A stretch of DNA of 64,000 bases from Alphaproteobacteria bacterium (GCA_040216735.1 JAVJOO010000004.1:518966-582965); one strand, 5' to 3'. Positions 39,400-46,976 are shown, numbered from the stretch's first letter. Numbers and translations are program-made. The notes: generated from the sequence alone by a model not told the origin.

Positions 39400-40224
39400 A
39401 TGGACCGTTTTGGTTTGGTAACTTTTGCATGCCTCGTACTCGTGGCTCCGGCGTTTGCTTCTTCCGAAGCGCCGGGCGGTGTGGACCCTTTCTTCGGGAA
39501 CTTCAAAGAACTCAAGGGGCCGATCCACGTACGGGCCAGACCGGGATGGAGGTCGACTTGCCTTCTCGAGCAAACCGTTGAAACGGTTGAAGACCTTGCG
39601 GCCAAACAATTTGTCACGTTTGACACCGTGGTTGAAGGGACGCCCGACGCAGCGGTCATTATTCAAACCGTGAAGGGACACGAAGATACCCTCGAATCGC
39701 CTGCGCTATTTGGGTACCAACATCGCATAACCCTGGATCCGTCAGGGGTGCCGGTTGCGACCGAGGCGCGCGCGATCGAAGGGTTCCCGATCTCCAACCG
39801 AGACCTTCGTCAGGCCGCCCTGGATGGAAAGGTCGACATCCGCGACTCAATCTTCTCGGGTCGTACGTTTGTTCTGGGCGACCTTATCAATCACCGATCG
39901 GAGGAGACGTTTCGCTTCCTGAAACCTATCCTGCCTCGGAATCTTTCGATGGATACGATGGTCGATCACAGCGATAGCAGCCAGCTCGTTGGTCTGATCG
40001 AGTCGGACCAAGGGCGGCCGACGCTTCTCTTTCGCCTAGATACCGACACGACCAACGTACGACGTTCCAGTGCCACTAATTCAGTGCTGCGCGGGCACCT
40101 GCTTCTCGATATCGAGAGTGGTCTCATAGCTGGAGAAAAATGGTCCGCGCGAATCGATCGGACATCGGAAAAACCGTTCGAAATTGTCACAAAAGTCGAG
40201 TGTTTCGTTGGCTCCGTGAACTAG
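39400..40224 (+). CDS. Hypothetical secreted two-cysteine protein (copy A)
   Basis: Unrecognised 274-residue protein with a clear signal peptide (MDRFGLVTFACLVLVAPAFA). The mature part has exactly two cysteines, Cys54 (RPGWRSTCLL) and Cys268 (VECFVGSVN), likely to form a disulphide. Its predicted alternating beta character and the RPGWR...C start are shared with the protein at 43510-44262, suggesting distant paralogy. ATG 39400 is chosen because the signal peptide starts there and AAGGAA precedes it; an in-frame TTG lies 11 codons upstream. Function unknown, periplasmic by inference. Confidence 0.75.
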   Translation: MDRFGLVTFACLVLVAPAFASSEAPGGVDPFFGNFKELKGPIHVRARPGWRSTCLLEQTVETVEDLAAKQFVTFDTVVEGTPDAAVIIQTVKGHEDTLESPALFGYQHRITLDPSGVPVATEARAIEGFPISNRDLRQAALDGKVDIRDSIFSGRTFVLGDLINHRSEETFRFLKPILPRNLSMDTMVDHSDSSQLVGLIESDQGRPTLLFRLDTDTTNVRRSSATNSVLRGHLLLDIESGLIAGEKWSARIDRTSEKPFEIVTKVECFVGSVN

Positions 40225-40464
40225 GCGCCCACGCGTGACAATCGGATTGAGACTGTTCTAGAGTGCTTATGCCTCGACATTGACCGGGGCAGGTGCGGGT
40301 TTGCGAAAAGCGCGAGCAGGCTGTCCTCGGCGGCAAGCTAAAGGTACGGTCGCACCGGTATTGGGGACAACCGTTGAAGGACACGCTGTGAGCAACATGG
40401 CTGCCAGGATGCCCGGTATTGACGTGGTAGGGGCAACCGCTTTGAACAAAGGGGCGTAACAGCA
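40225..40464. other. 240-base intergenic stretch
   Basis: No plus-strand gene. The minus strand has a 60-codon frame (40267-40449) starting TTG with a lipobox-like LLTAC, but no ribosome site; I do not call it a gene. The end (around 40450) carries AAAGGGG before the GTG start of the next gene. A promoter is likely here, but no good -35/-10 pair was found. Confidence 0.4.
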
Positions 40465-40779
40465 GTGGCGCGTAAAGTTATCTATCCTCCGGGGACGGGC
40501 CCCTTAGGCGCTAACAAGAAAAAGCGGCCAGCCTTCAACGCGCTCGGCTCCCGTACCTTCGAGGTGATCGTGTACAACCAACGCGTGCGCGAGGCGGTCG
40601 AGCGCGGCGAACACCACGCTCAATACGATGATCAGTGGTCCGAGAACCGCTACGTCGAAGTTGAGGCCGAGACGCCCGAGATCGCTCGCCGCAAGATTTC
40701 CACGCGCTACCCGAAACACCATGGATTCGTCATTGTCGATGTGATCGATACGATTTCGAAGTTCGACGAAGAGATGTAG
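40465..40779 (+). CDS. Hypothetical small conserved-looking protein
   Basis: A 104-residue soluble protein without recognised motifs. The N-terminus is basic (GANKKKRP), followed by what looks like a compact alpha/beta domain: SRTFEVIVYNQRVREA, a charged linker, RYVEVEAETPEIARRKIS and HHGFVIVDVID. The GTG start has AAAGGGG 11 bases upstream. It stands alone between intergenic stretches of 240 and 181 bases, so it is probably monocistronic. Function unknown. Confidence 0.65.
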   Translation: MARKVIYPPGTGPLGANKKKRPAFNALGSRTFEVIVYNQRVREAVERGEHHAQYDDQWSENRYVEVEAETPEIARRKISTRYPKHHGFVIVDVIDTISKFDEEM

Positions 40780-40960
40780 GCTCAGGCGCGGAGACCGTTC
40801 GAGTCGGTCCGCCCCGCCGTGCCCTCTAAGCAACCTCAGCGTCTGCCCTAGGCAAGCGCCCAGTCTGTATTTTGTCGTCGACCCACGGTACCAATCCATC
40901 GAAAACCGCTTTGCTCTGTGCATAGGCGAGGGGAGACCCTAGAGAGCACAGGAGCGACCG

Positions 40961-41272
40961 ATGACCACAACCCGCAGAACCTTTTTGGCTGGCCTGATCT
41001 GTGCCGGCGCACTCGCCGCTACCGCCGGACCCGCTATCGCGCGCGATATTTGGGTCGAGGGCAAATACCGCCGCGACGGTGCTTACGTCCCGGGTCACTA
41101 CAGGAACGGCCGCGACACCAACCCCATCGACGACACCAAACCGTTTGCTATTCCCCGCGACGAGCGGAGCCGAGGCGGCGTGTTTGGCGGGTCCGACAGC
41201 TTTGGCGGCGACACGTTGTTTGGCCGGGGCAACAAAGGCGGCAATCCTCGGGGACGCCGGCTTGGCGATTAG
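40961..41272 (+). CDS. Small exported protein with Tat-like signal
   Basis: The 103-residue protein begins MTTTRRTFLAGLICAGALAA, which fits a twin-arginine signal (RRTFL) with cleavage after PAIA. The short mature part contains VEGKYRRDGAYVPGHYRN, similar to the YxxxGxYVxGHYR repeats of small periplasmic proteins, and a Gly-rich tail. No cysteines for cofactors remain, so why Tat would be used is unclear; an ordinary Sec signal is also possible. AGGAG precedes the ATG by about six bases. Confidence 0.65.
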   Translation: MTTTRRTFLAGLICAGALAATAGPAIARDIWVEGKYRRDGAYVPGHYRNGRDTNPIDDTKPFAIPRDERSRGGVFGGSDSFGGDTLFGRGNKGGNPRGRRLGD

Positions 41273-41275
41273 CCC

Positions 41276-41333
41276 AGGTCGGACGCGTCTGACCGTCGAC
41301 TAACCCGCGCGGGAACCCGCGCACGCTCGACCT
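41276..41333 (+). promoter_or_regulatory. Structured spacer before comEC
   Basis: AGGTCG at 41276-41281 pairs with CGACCT at 41328-41333, enclosing a tight GCGCGGG-AA-CCCGCGC hairpin (41307-41322). There is no T-tract, so it may be a rho-assisted end of the preceding gene or an mRNA leader element for comEC. Confidence 0.35.
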
Positions 41334-41347
41334 GGATCGGAGCATAG

Positions 41348-43432
41348 ATGGTTCAGGCTCGGGCGGCCGAGGCGGAGGGTCGGGTCCAAAGGCCACCCAC
41401 CGAGCAGATAGTCCTTTGGACACCCGTCGCGATTGCCTGCGGGATCGGGCTCTACTTTTTGTTGCCCCATGAACCGCCATGGCCAGCAACCTTGGCAGCG
41501 CTTACCGTCGCGGCGATGGGTGCGGCGGTAGCGCGCCATCACAGACTTTTGCGCCACGTGGGCATCCTTTGCCTGGCTGCCGCCATCGGGTTTTGCGCCG
41601 CGGACATGAGAGTTGCCGCGGTCGATGCGCCGGTTATCGCCAAGCGAACCGGCTCCATTCACCTCGACGGGGTGGTCGTAGCCGTCGAAGACCGGGGAAA
41701 GGGTGGCCGCCTAACGCTCGCCTCCCTCGCCTCCGACCAAATCGCGCCCGCGGAGATGCCCGATCGCGTTCGCATCACGCTGCGCTCGGGCGCGCTTCCC
41801 TCACCCGGCACTCGGATCCGCGTCCGCGCCATTCTGATGCCGCCGCCGTCGCCCGCCGCATACGACGCCTTCGATTTTGCCCGACAGGCATGGTTCCAAC
41901 GGATGGGCGCGGTAGGTTTTGCGCTGGGCCCGGTCGAGACGATTGGTGGGGACCGCGCGGGGGCCAGTATTCGCCTAGCCGCCTTACGCACTACGATGTC
42001 GGTGCGCATTCGAGTCCTATTGCCTGGCGCCAGTGGCGGCATCGCCGCAGCCCTTATGACCGGCGATCGCGCGGCAATCGACGCCGTTGACATGACGGCC
42101 CTGCGCGATTCAGGGCTGGCCCACCTGTTGGCGATATCCGGTCTTCACATCGGATTGGTCGCCGGCTTGGTGTTCTTTGCGATCCGGTTCGCACTTGCGG
42201 CGGTCCCGCCCGTCGCTTTGCGGTGGCCCATCAAGAAGTGGGCTGCGGCCGCCGCACTCCTGGCGGCGTTCGGTTACCTATGGCTGACCGGGGCGACGGT
42301 ACCAACCCAGCGCGCCTTCGTCATGACTGGCATCGTTCTTGGGGCAGTCATTGTCGAGCGGCGCGCAGTGTCGATGCGGCTGGTCGCCATCGCCGCGACG
42401 ATCGTCTTGCTAATTCGACCGGAGAGCTTGCTTGGGGCGAGCTTCCAAATGTCCTTCGCCGCCGTCGTTGCCCTGATCGCCGCCTACGAGTCGGTGGCGC
42501 CGACGTTCGGTCGGTGGCGACAACGAGCCGGGTGGCTCGACCGAGGACTGCTCTACTTTGCGGGCGTATCCTTCACCACGCTCATCGCAGGTTTCGCGAC
42601 GATGCCGTTCGCGGCGTTTCACTTCAACCAGATTGCGCTCTACGGCCTGGTTGCCAACGCGGTCGCGGTGCCCCTGACGGCACTATGGGTCATGCCCGCC
42701 GCGCTCGTCGCCTATTGTTTGATGCCTTTTGGGTTTGAAGTTCTGGCGTTGGTGCCGATGGGTTGGGGGATCGACATGGTGCGCTGGATCGCCCACACCG
42801 TCGCCGGATGGCCGGGGGCGACCGTACCTATCCCATCGGGTCCCGTTTGGGGACTTGTGGCGATGGTCTTTGGCGGTTTGTGGCTTTGCCTGACTAGCGG
42901 CCGGCGGCGATTCCTCGGTGCGGCGGTTATTGCCGCGGGCGCGTTGGCGCCGGTCACGTCGAAACCGCCCTTGGTGATCGCGGACGCACAGGGGCGCTAC
43001 GTCGCAGTGCGCTTGGGAAAGGACTACGCGATCTCGCCGACGGCACGGTCGTTTACGGCAAAGGTTTGGCTGCGCCGCGCCGGGCGGCGGACGGCGATAC
43101 GATGGCCAAAACCGGGCGAAACGAGTGCCGATGGCCGTCTCAGCTGTATGGAGAACGGGTGCCTCTTCGATACCGGTGTCGGTATCGTGTTGATCAGCGA
43201 CGATGCGGACGCCATCGCCGCCCATTGTGACCGCGTCCTCATCGTGGTCAGCCGCGAACCGGTGCGCCAGCGGTGTGCGGCGACGGTCATCGACCGCTTC
43301 GACGTGTGGCGTCACGGCGCCCATGCCCTATGGATCGAAGGTGGACGACCCGTCATCCGTACTGCCCACGAAGTCCGCGGCAGTCGGCCCTGGGTCGACA
43401 CCACGCCGCGTCAACGCCCCCCAAGATCGTGA
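41348..43432 (+). CDS. comEC: ComEC/Rec2 family DNA-uptake channel protein
   Basis: Predicted inner-membrane channel for single-stranded DNA during natural transformation. The protein is 694 residues: an N-terminal membrane and OB-like region (DUF4131-like, to about 200), then the competence domain with the signature LRDSGLAHLLAISGLHIGLV near 250 and about eight further helices. The C-terminal 170 residues are short and do not show the HxHxDH of the metallo-beta-lactamase domain found in Bacillus ComEC. In alphaproteobacteria the gene normally sits between lexA and gltX; here unknown genes lie on both sides. Confidence 0.88.
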   Translation: MVQARAAEAEGRVQRPPTEQIVLWTPVAIACGIGLYFLLPHEPPWPATLAALTVAAMGAAVARHHRLLRHVGILCLAAAIGFCAADMRVAAVDAPVIAKRTGSIHLDGVVVAVEDRGKGGRLTLASLASDQIAPAEMPDRVRITLRSGALPSPGTRIRVRAILMPPPSPAAYDAFDFARQAWFQRMGAVGFALGPVETIGGDRAGASIRLAALRTTMSVRIRVLLPGASGGIAAALMTGDRAAIDAVDMTALRDSGLAHLLAISGLHIGLVAGLVFFAIRFALAAVPPVALRWPIKKWAAAAALLAAFGYLWLTGATVPTQRAFVMTGIVLGAVIVERRAVSMRLVAIAATIVLLIRPESLLGASFQMSFAAVVALIAAYESVAPTFGRWRQRAGWLDRGLLYFAGVSFTTLIAGFATMPFAAFHFNQIALYGLVANAVAVPLTALWVMPAALVAYCLMPFGFEVLALVPMGWGIDMVRWIAHTVAGWPGATVPIPSGPVWGLVAMVFGGLWLCLTSGRRRFLGAAVIAAGALAPVTSKPPLVIADAQGRYVAVRLGKDYAISPTARSFTAKVWLRRAGRRTAIRWPKPGETSADGRLSCMENGCLFDTGVGIVLISDDADAIAAHCDRVLIVVSREPVRQRCAATVIDRFDVWRHGAHALWIEGGRPVIRTAHEVRGSRPWVDTTPRQRPPRS

Positions 43433-43476
43433 TCCGCTGCACATAGGGCGCCCATCCTTACGCCAACTACCCGTGG

Positions 43477-43482
43477 TATAAT
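43477..43482 (+). promoter_or_regulatory. -10 box upstream of secreted protein copy B
   Basis: TATAAT at 43477-43482 is a perfect -10 hexamer 28 bases before the TTG start at 43510. The matching -35 position holds only a poor sequence. It suggests the secreted protein gene has its own promoter rather than depending on comEC. Confidence 0.45.
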
Positions 43483-43509
43483 GCGGAGTTCACAGGACTA
43501 GGAGTTCAT

Positions 43510-44262
43510 TTGAGGCTGTCACGCATTTCCACCGCCTGCGCTGCCGCGACGATCGCGCTTGGAGCCGCGCCGGTAACAGGAGCCGACTTCGACGCGCCAA
43601 CATTCCGTGGAACCGTTGCCCCCATCGCCACGCCGTTCCAGGTCGTCGTGCGTCCGGGGTGGCGGGCCCTATGCCGGGCCCGTACGGGCGACTCCGAGAT
43701 CGTCATCGAGAAGGTGACCGTCGATACCAACGGAACGGTTCTAAACGCGCAAATTAGCCACACGCCACCGTCGATCAACAGCGTCCAAGCCTATGCGGTA
43801 ACGTTGTTCTTCGGCGAGACCGGGCAACCGGCCGATTTCCAAGTCGAGGAAGTTGCCGGCCATCCGATCAACGACGACGATTACGTCGCGCTCCGCGACG
43901 CCGCGGCGTCGATGGTGCCCGAAGCCGAATTCGCCGGAAAAATGTCGGACGACATCCCACAACAGCGGCGCAACGCACGGTCTGAAGACGGGACGGGACA
44001 AGTCGAGGTCGACGCGACGATCATGGTTGAAGGTCTCGAGACCGTGGGCGCGGACACCTACGTGATCGTCCGCCGCGAAGGGCACATGTCGGGCTCGCTC
44101 GGCGGGCAGGAAGTGACCATCCTTTTCGCCGGGTACACCCGGCTGCACCGCGCAAGCGGCTTGATCGCCGAACAGGTCCTCGAGACCGAACTGCGCGCGC
44201 AGGGCACCAACCCGGTCCGCGACCTGCGTCACCTGATCTGCGCAATCGAACCGAGCGGCTAA
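43510..44262 (+). CDS. Hypothetical secreted two-cysteine protein (copy B)
   Basis: Unrecognised 250-residue protein with a signal peptide (RLSRISTACAAATIALGAAP, cleavage near Ala25). The mature part has exactly two cysteines, Cys55 (RPGWRALCRA) and Cys244 (LICAIEPSG), placed as in the 39400-40224 protein. Other shared positions are PINDDD against PISNRD, and SGLIAEQVLE against SGLIAGEKWS before the last strands. The TTG start is supported by AGGAG six bases upstream. The protein is probably periplasmic and beta-rich; function unknown. Confidence 0.75.
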   Translation: MRLSRISTACAAATIALGAAPVTGADFDAPTFRGTVAPIATPFQVVVRPGWRALCRARTGDSEIVIEKVTVDTNGTVLNAQISHTPPSINSVQAYAVTLFFGETGQPADFQVEEVAGHPINDDDYVALRDAAASMVPEAEFAGKMSDDIPQQRRNARSEDGTGQVEVDATIMVEGLETVGADTYVIVRREGHMSGSLGGQEVTILFAGYTRLHRASGLIAEQVLETELRAQGTNPVRDLRHLICAIEPSG

Positions 44263-44288
44263 CGAGCCTTTCCTCCTTATCGTCGCCG

Positions 44289-45440
44289 CTACTTCTGGGC
44301 GTAGGTGATGTGCTGCAGGTTGCCGACGGCGCGGTGGCCGACCGGATCGCGCAGGGCATCGATGTCGAGTTCCTTGACGCTCTTCTTGGGAAATCCGGCC
44401 GCAGCAGCGAGCTTGCCGTGGTCGAGATCCATCAGCTTCGCGATAAACGGCTCGGCGTTGTAGTGCGTGTTCCAATCCATCGAGGTCTGGTCGACGACGT
44501 CGCCCATGAAGCGTCCCGGCGGGATGTCCTGGTGGACCATGATGCCGCCCGGCGCGAGCAGGCGATGGGCCTCGCGAAAAATCGCCGGCATCGCCTTTGA
44601 CGAGGTTTCGTGGAACATCAGGTGCGAGACCACGAGGTCGAAATGACCGTCCGGGAAATTCGTGGCCTCAGCATTTTGTTGGCTGTAGTGGACAGGCTTG
44701 CCGAGCGCCTCGGCGCGGGCATGGGCGTAGCGCAGCACCGGCGCACCGACGTCGATCGCATGGACTTCGGCACCGGGGTAGGCGTCCACGTAGGGCAGGG
44801 TAGAGTGACCGACGGTGCAGCCCATATCGAGGATCCGCTTGGGCGCAAATTTCGGGTGCTGCTGTTTGAGCCAGTGGATGATCGAGCGCCCCGCTGAGTC
44901 GTTCAACCCACCGCCAGCGTGCACGAAGAACATCCAAATCACGTCGTCGTAAAGCGCGCCCGCAAACACGTCGTCCTCGGTGAGATCGGTGTGGTAGCCG
45001 CCCGGCTGAATATGGATATCGACCGCCGTGTGGTAGCGCGGGATCTTCAAATTGGGGTCGAGCATGAGCGAGCCCACCTTGGCGTTGATATCGCGGTAGC
45101 GCTTGGCCTTGGCGATCAAGGCGTCGAGATGTTTCTCGATCTTCTCGCCGTAGGTGTCCCACATGATTTCCTGATTGATGCGCCGGAGCGAGCTGCCCAT
45201 CTGCCAATAGGGATCGCGCTGAACGACCTTGGCCACTTCAGTCCGTTTGACCGGGTCGCGGCCATGGGTCTTGCGGAACGGTGCGGCGTATTTCGCGTCC
45301 CACACCTTGCGGGTCCCGGGCCATAGGTCGGCGAGCAGGTAATAGCGCATGGCGTGGGTGTATTCCTGGCGCGCCGCTTCGTCGGCGGCGGGCCGCGCGA
45401 TCATGTCGTGGATGGTTTGCTGGGGGCGGGTATCGGTCAT
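44289..45440 (-). CDS. SAM-dependent methyltransferase, HxQPGG family (copy 2)
   Basis: Class I methyltransferase of 383 residues. SAM motif I is DMGCTVG at 205-211, with EVHAIDVGAP as the beta-2 acidic end and LAPGGIMVHQDIPPG near 300. The N-terminal half carries IPRYHTAVDIHIQPGG (HIQPGG at 143-148), the same arrangement and spacing as in the methyltransferase at 20626-21735. FHE and SMDWN...AEPF are also shared. ATG 45440 is set by a GGAGG site upstream; the open frame beyond it is repeat sequence. Substrate unknown. Confidence 0.8.
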   Translation of the reverse strand: MTDTRPQQTIHDMIARPAADEAARQEYTHAMRYYLLADLWPGTRKVWDAKYAAPFRKTHGRDPVKRTEVAKVVQRDPYWQMGSSLRRINQEIMWDTYGEKIEKHLDALIAKAKRYRDINAKVGSLMLDPNLKIPRYHTAVDIHIQPGGYHTDLTEDDVFAGALYDDVIWMFFVHAGGGLNDSAGRSIIHWLKQQHPKFAPKRILDMGCTVGHSTLPYVDAYPGAEVHAIDVGAPVLRYAHARAEALGKPVHYSQQNAEATNFPDGHFDLVVSHLMFHETSSKAMPAIFREAHRLLAPGGIMVHQDIPPGRFMGDVVDQTSMDWNTHYNAEPFIAKLMDLDHGKLAAAAGFPKKSVKELDIDALRDPVGHRAVGNLQHITYAQK

Positions 45441-45552
45441 GGCGTTATCCTCCAAGAAGGGCGAGCCGCCGAAGGGCCATCGCCCAGTGTTCGTGCGACG
45501 AGTATAGCGCGCGGTGGGCCGCGGCGGGATGGGGTTTCGTAGCGGCGGGACC

Positions 45553-45590
45553 GGTTCCGCCGAAACAAAGCCAACTCCCGCGGTTTTCCT
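45553..45590 (+). repeat. 38-base direct repeat, copy 1
   Basis: GGTTCCGCCGAAACAAAGCC is followed by 18 more bases ending CCGCGGTTTTCCT. It matches copy 2 at 45666-45703 with two mismatches in 38 positions. Copies are 113 bases apart, start to start. Confidence 0.85.
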
Positions 45591-45665
45591 CGTTTTCGGA
45601 TACGGACACCCTTTCTCCCGGTTGCGGGGGGAAGAACGGGGGTTTTGCCGCGTTGTGCCCAACCT

Positions 45666-45703
45666 GGTTCCGCCGAAACAAAGCCAACGTCCGCGGTTTT
45701 CCT
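45666..45703 (+). repeat. 38-base direct repeat, copy 2
   Basis: Same 38-base motif as at 45553-45590, differing only at the two bases after the AGCCAAC segment (GT in place of TC). Flanking sequences are unrelated beyond a few bases, so the unit itself, not a larger duplication, is conserved. Confidence 0.85.
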
Positions 45704-45986
45704 GGGATGACCTGTGTGGGCCGGTGCGTTTTTTTCCGGACGAGCCAAAACAGTTCATGTGTTTCAGTACCTTGGGTTTCTTGAACGCCGAACGAGGTCA
45801 AACAACCGTGCGCTTTCAATAACTTAAGGTGTATCTGCCGGTTGGGCCGGTACGCTCCGTTCGCCGAGGGCGAACGTCCAGGGATAGGTGGTCACGGCAT
45901 GGCGGCGGGGCCAGGGCGGGACGGGGATTGTGATGCCCGGGGACAGCAGTTGTGATCGGGCGCTGGGGGCGCCGATAGAGGCCCGC

Positions 45987-46034
45987 GCGTCCTTCGGGAC
46001 GCGGCCCGGTGGGCCGCTCCTCAGGATGAGGACA
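45987..46034. repeat. Compound REP-like palindrome cluster
   Basis: Three palindromes abut: GCGTCC-TTCG-GGACGC (45987-46002), GCGGCCC-GGT-GGGCCGC (46001-46017) and CCTCA-GGA-TGAGG around 46019-46031. This CCTCAggaTGAGG/GGGCCGC combination resembles the dispersed palindromic elements common in intergenic DNA of alphaproteobacteria (family knowledge, not checked). The third palindrome belongs to the first tandem 35-base unit. Confidence 0.7.
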
Positions 46035-46115
46035 AATGCGGATATGGGCCGCTCCTCATGATGAGGAGAGATGCGGATATGGGCCGCTCGTCAGGACGAG
46101 CGAGAACGCGGATGT
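46011..46115. repeat. Three tandem 35-base hairpin units
   Basis: Units are 46011-46045, 46046-46080 and 46081-46115, each exactly 35 bases and each starting GGGCCGCTC and ending GCGGATAT or GCGGATGT. Every unit contains a hairpin: CCTCA/TGAGG, CTCCTCA/TGAGGAG and GCTCGTC/GACGAGC. Unit 3 differs from unit 2 on both arms in a compensating way, so the stem is kept while the sequence changes. It ends 60 bases from the lexA stop. Confidence 0.85.
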
Positions 46116-46174
46116 GGGGCGTTTCGATGGGGCGCGGCGTGGGCGTAGATGTGTCCGCCCCGCGACCCGCTCGG

Positions 46175-46888
46175 TTAGTGGTACTGGCGGATGAGCCCGA
46201 CGAGGCGGCCTTGGACCTTGACCCGGTCGGGGCCGAAGATGCGGGTCTCGTAGGACGGGTTGGCGGCCTCTAGGGCGACCGACGAGCCGCGGCGGCGGAG
46301 ACGTTTGAGTGTCGCCTCTTCGTCGTCGACCAGAGCCACGACGATTTCACCGTCATGGGCGGTGTCGCATTCCTCAATCACCACGACATCGCCGTCGAGA
46401 ATGCCGGCGTCAACCATCGAATCGCCGTCGATCGACAGGGCGTAGTGACGGCGCTTGGGATTAAGCATCGAAGTGGGCACCCCCATGCTTCCCTCGGGGT
46501 CGCGCAAGGCTTCGATCGGAGCACCGGCGGCGATCTTACCGTAGAGCGGAAGGTCCACCGCGTCGGCAGCCTCGGCGACGCTCACCGCATGGGGTCGGGG
46601 CGTACCGAAACTGCCCCGGATGACATTAGCGGCACCGATAGGCACCTGAACCGGGCGGCCGTCGGGGACGCTCTCAGCCGGCATCCGCACGACCTCCAGC
46701 GCCCGGGCCCGGTGGGGCAGGCGGCGTAGGAAACCGCGTTCTTCCAATGCACCGATCAGGCGGTGAATGCCGGACTTGGACTTCAGGTCCAATGCCGCCT
46801 TCATTTCCTCGAACGAGGGCGATACCCCGTCTTCCTCAAGGCGCTTGTGAATGAAAAGCAGGAGTTCGTGCTGTTTCTTGGTCAGCAT
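46175..46888 (-). CDS. lexA: LexA repressor
   Basis: SOS repressor with self-cleavage. The 237-residue protein begins [20 protein letters not shown] (winged-helix DNA-binding domain, recognition helix around SKSGIHRLI), has the Ala-Gly cleavage site in [13 protein letters not shown] near 132, catalytic Ser in [13 protein letters not shown] near 167 and Lys in ATLKRLRRR near 205. ATG 46888 is the conserved start; the open frame upstream has no matching sequence. A perfect alphaproteobacterial SOS box lies 74 bases upstream, so it is autoregulated. Confidence 0.96.
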   Translation of the reverse strand: MLTKKQHELLLFIHKRLEEDGVSPSFEEMKAALDLKSKSGIHRLIGALEERGFLRRLPHRARALEVVRMPAESVPDGRPVQVPIGAANVIRGSFGTPRPHAVSVAEAADAVDLPLYGKIAAGAPIEALRDPEGSMGVPTSMLNPKRRHYALSIDGDSMVDAGILDGDVVVIEECDTAHDGEIVVALVDDEEATLKRLRRRGSSVALEAANPSYETRIFGPDRVKVQGRLVGLIRQYH

Positions 46889-46961
46889 CCGGGTCCCTCG
46901 GGTTTTGGCGCACCGTCTCTGATGGACGAGCGCGCGGAACAAATGGGCAACATCGCTAGAT

Positions 46962-46976
46962 GTTCTACATTGGTTC
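46962..46976. promoter_or_regulatory. LexA operator (GTTC-N7-GTTC)
   Basis: GTTCTACATTGGTTC is an exact match to the alphaproteobacterial SOS box, a direct repeat GTTC-N7-GTTC, placed 74 bases upstream of the lexA ATG in the plsY-lexA spacer. It supports autorepression of lexA. Confidence 0.9.

Larger units (their letters stand above)
45441..46174. other. 734-base gene-free, repeat-rich stretch
   Basis: Between the methyltransferase start and the lexA stop no frame on either strand looks coding. It holds the methyltransferase ribosome site (near 45450), an imperfect palindrome at 45543-45562, two copies of a 38-base motif, a GTTCGCC-GAG-GGCGAAC hairpin near 45870, and from 45987 a chain of REP-like palindromes running into three tandem 35-base units. 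The base composition is very G-rich on the plus strand. Confidence 0.6.

Noticed and set aside
40793..40809. GACCG-TTCGAGT-CGGTC, which looks like a tRNA T-arm
   Set aside because: There is no matching acceptor, D-arm or anticodon arm upstream (that DNA is the end of the 40465-40779 gene) and no CCA. A tRNA or attachment-site remnant cannot be supported.
41348..43432. Competence gene cluster or DNA-uptake island
   Set aside because: Only comEC is present and its location near gltX/lexA is normal for the lineage; no pilus, dprA or comF genes are seen.
45441..45758. 106-codon N-terminal extension of the second methyltransferase
   Set aside because: The extension is made of the repeat-rich DNA read in frame, and a strong GGAGG site points to ATG 45440.
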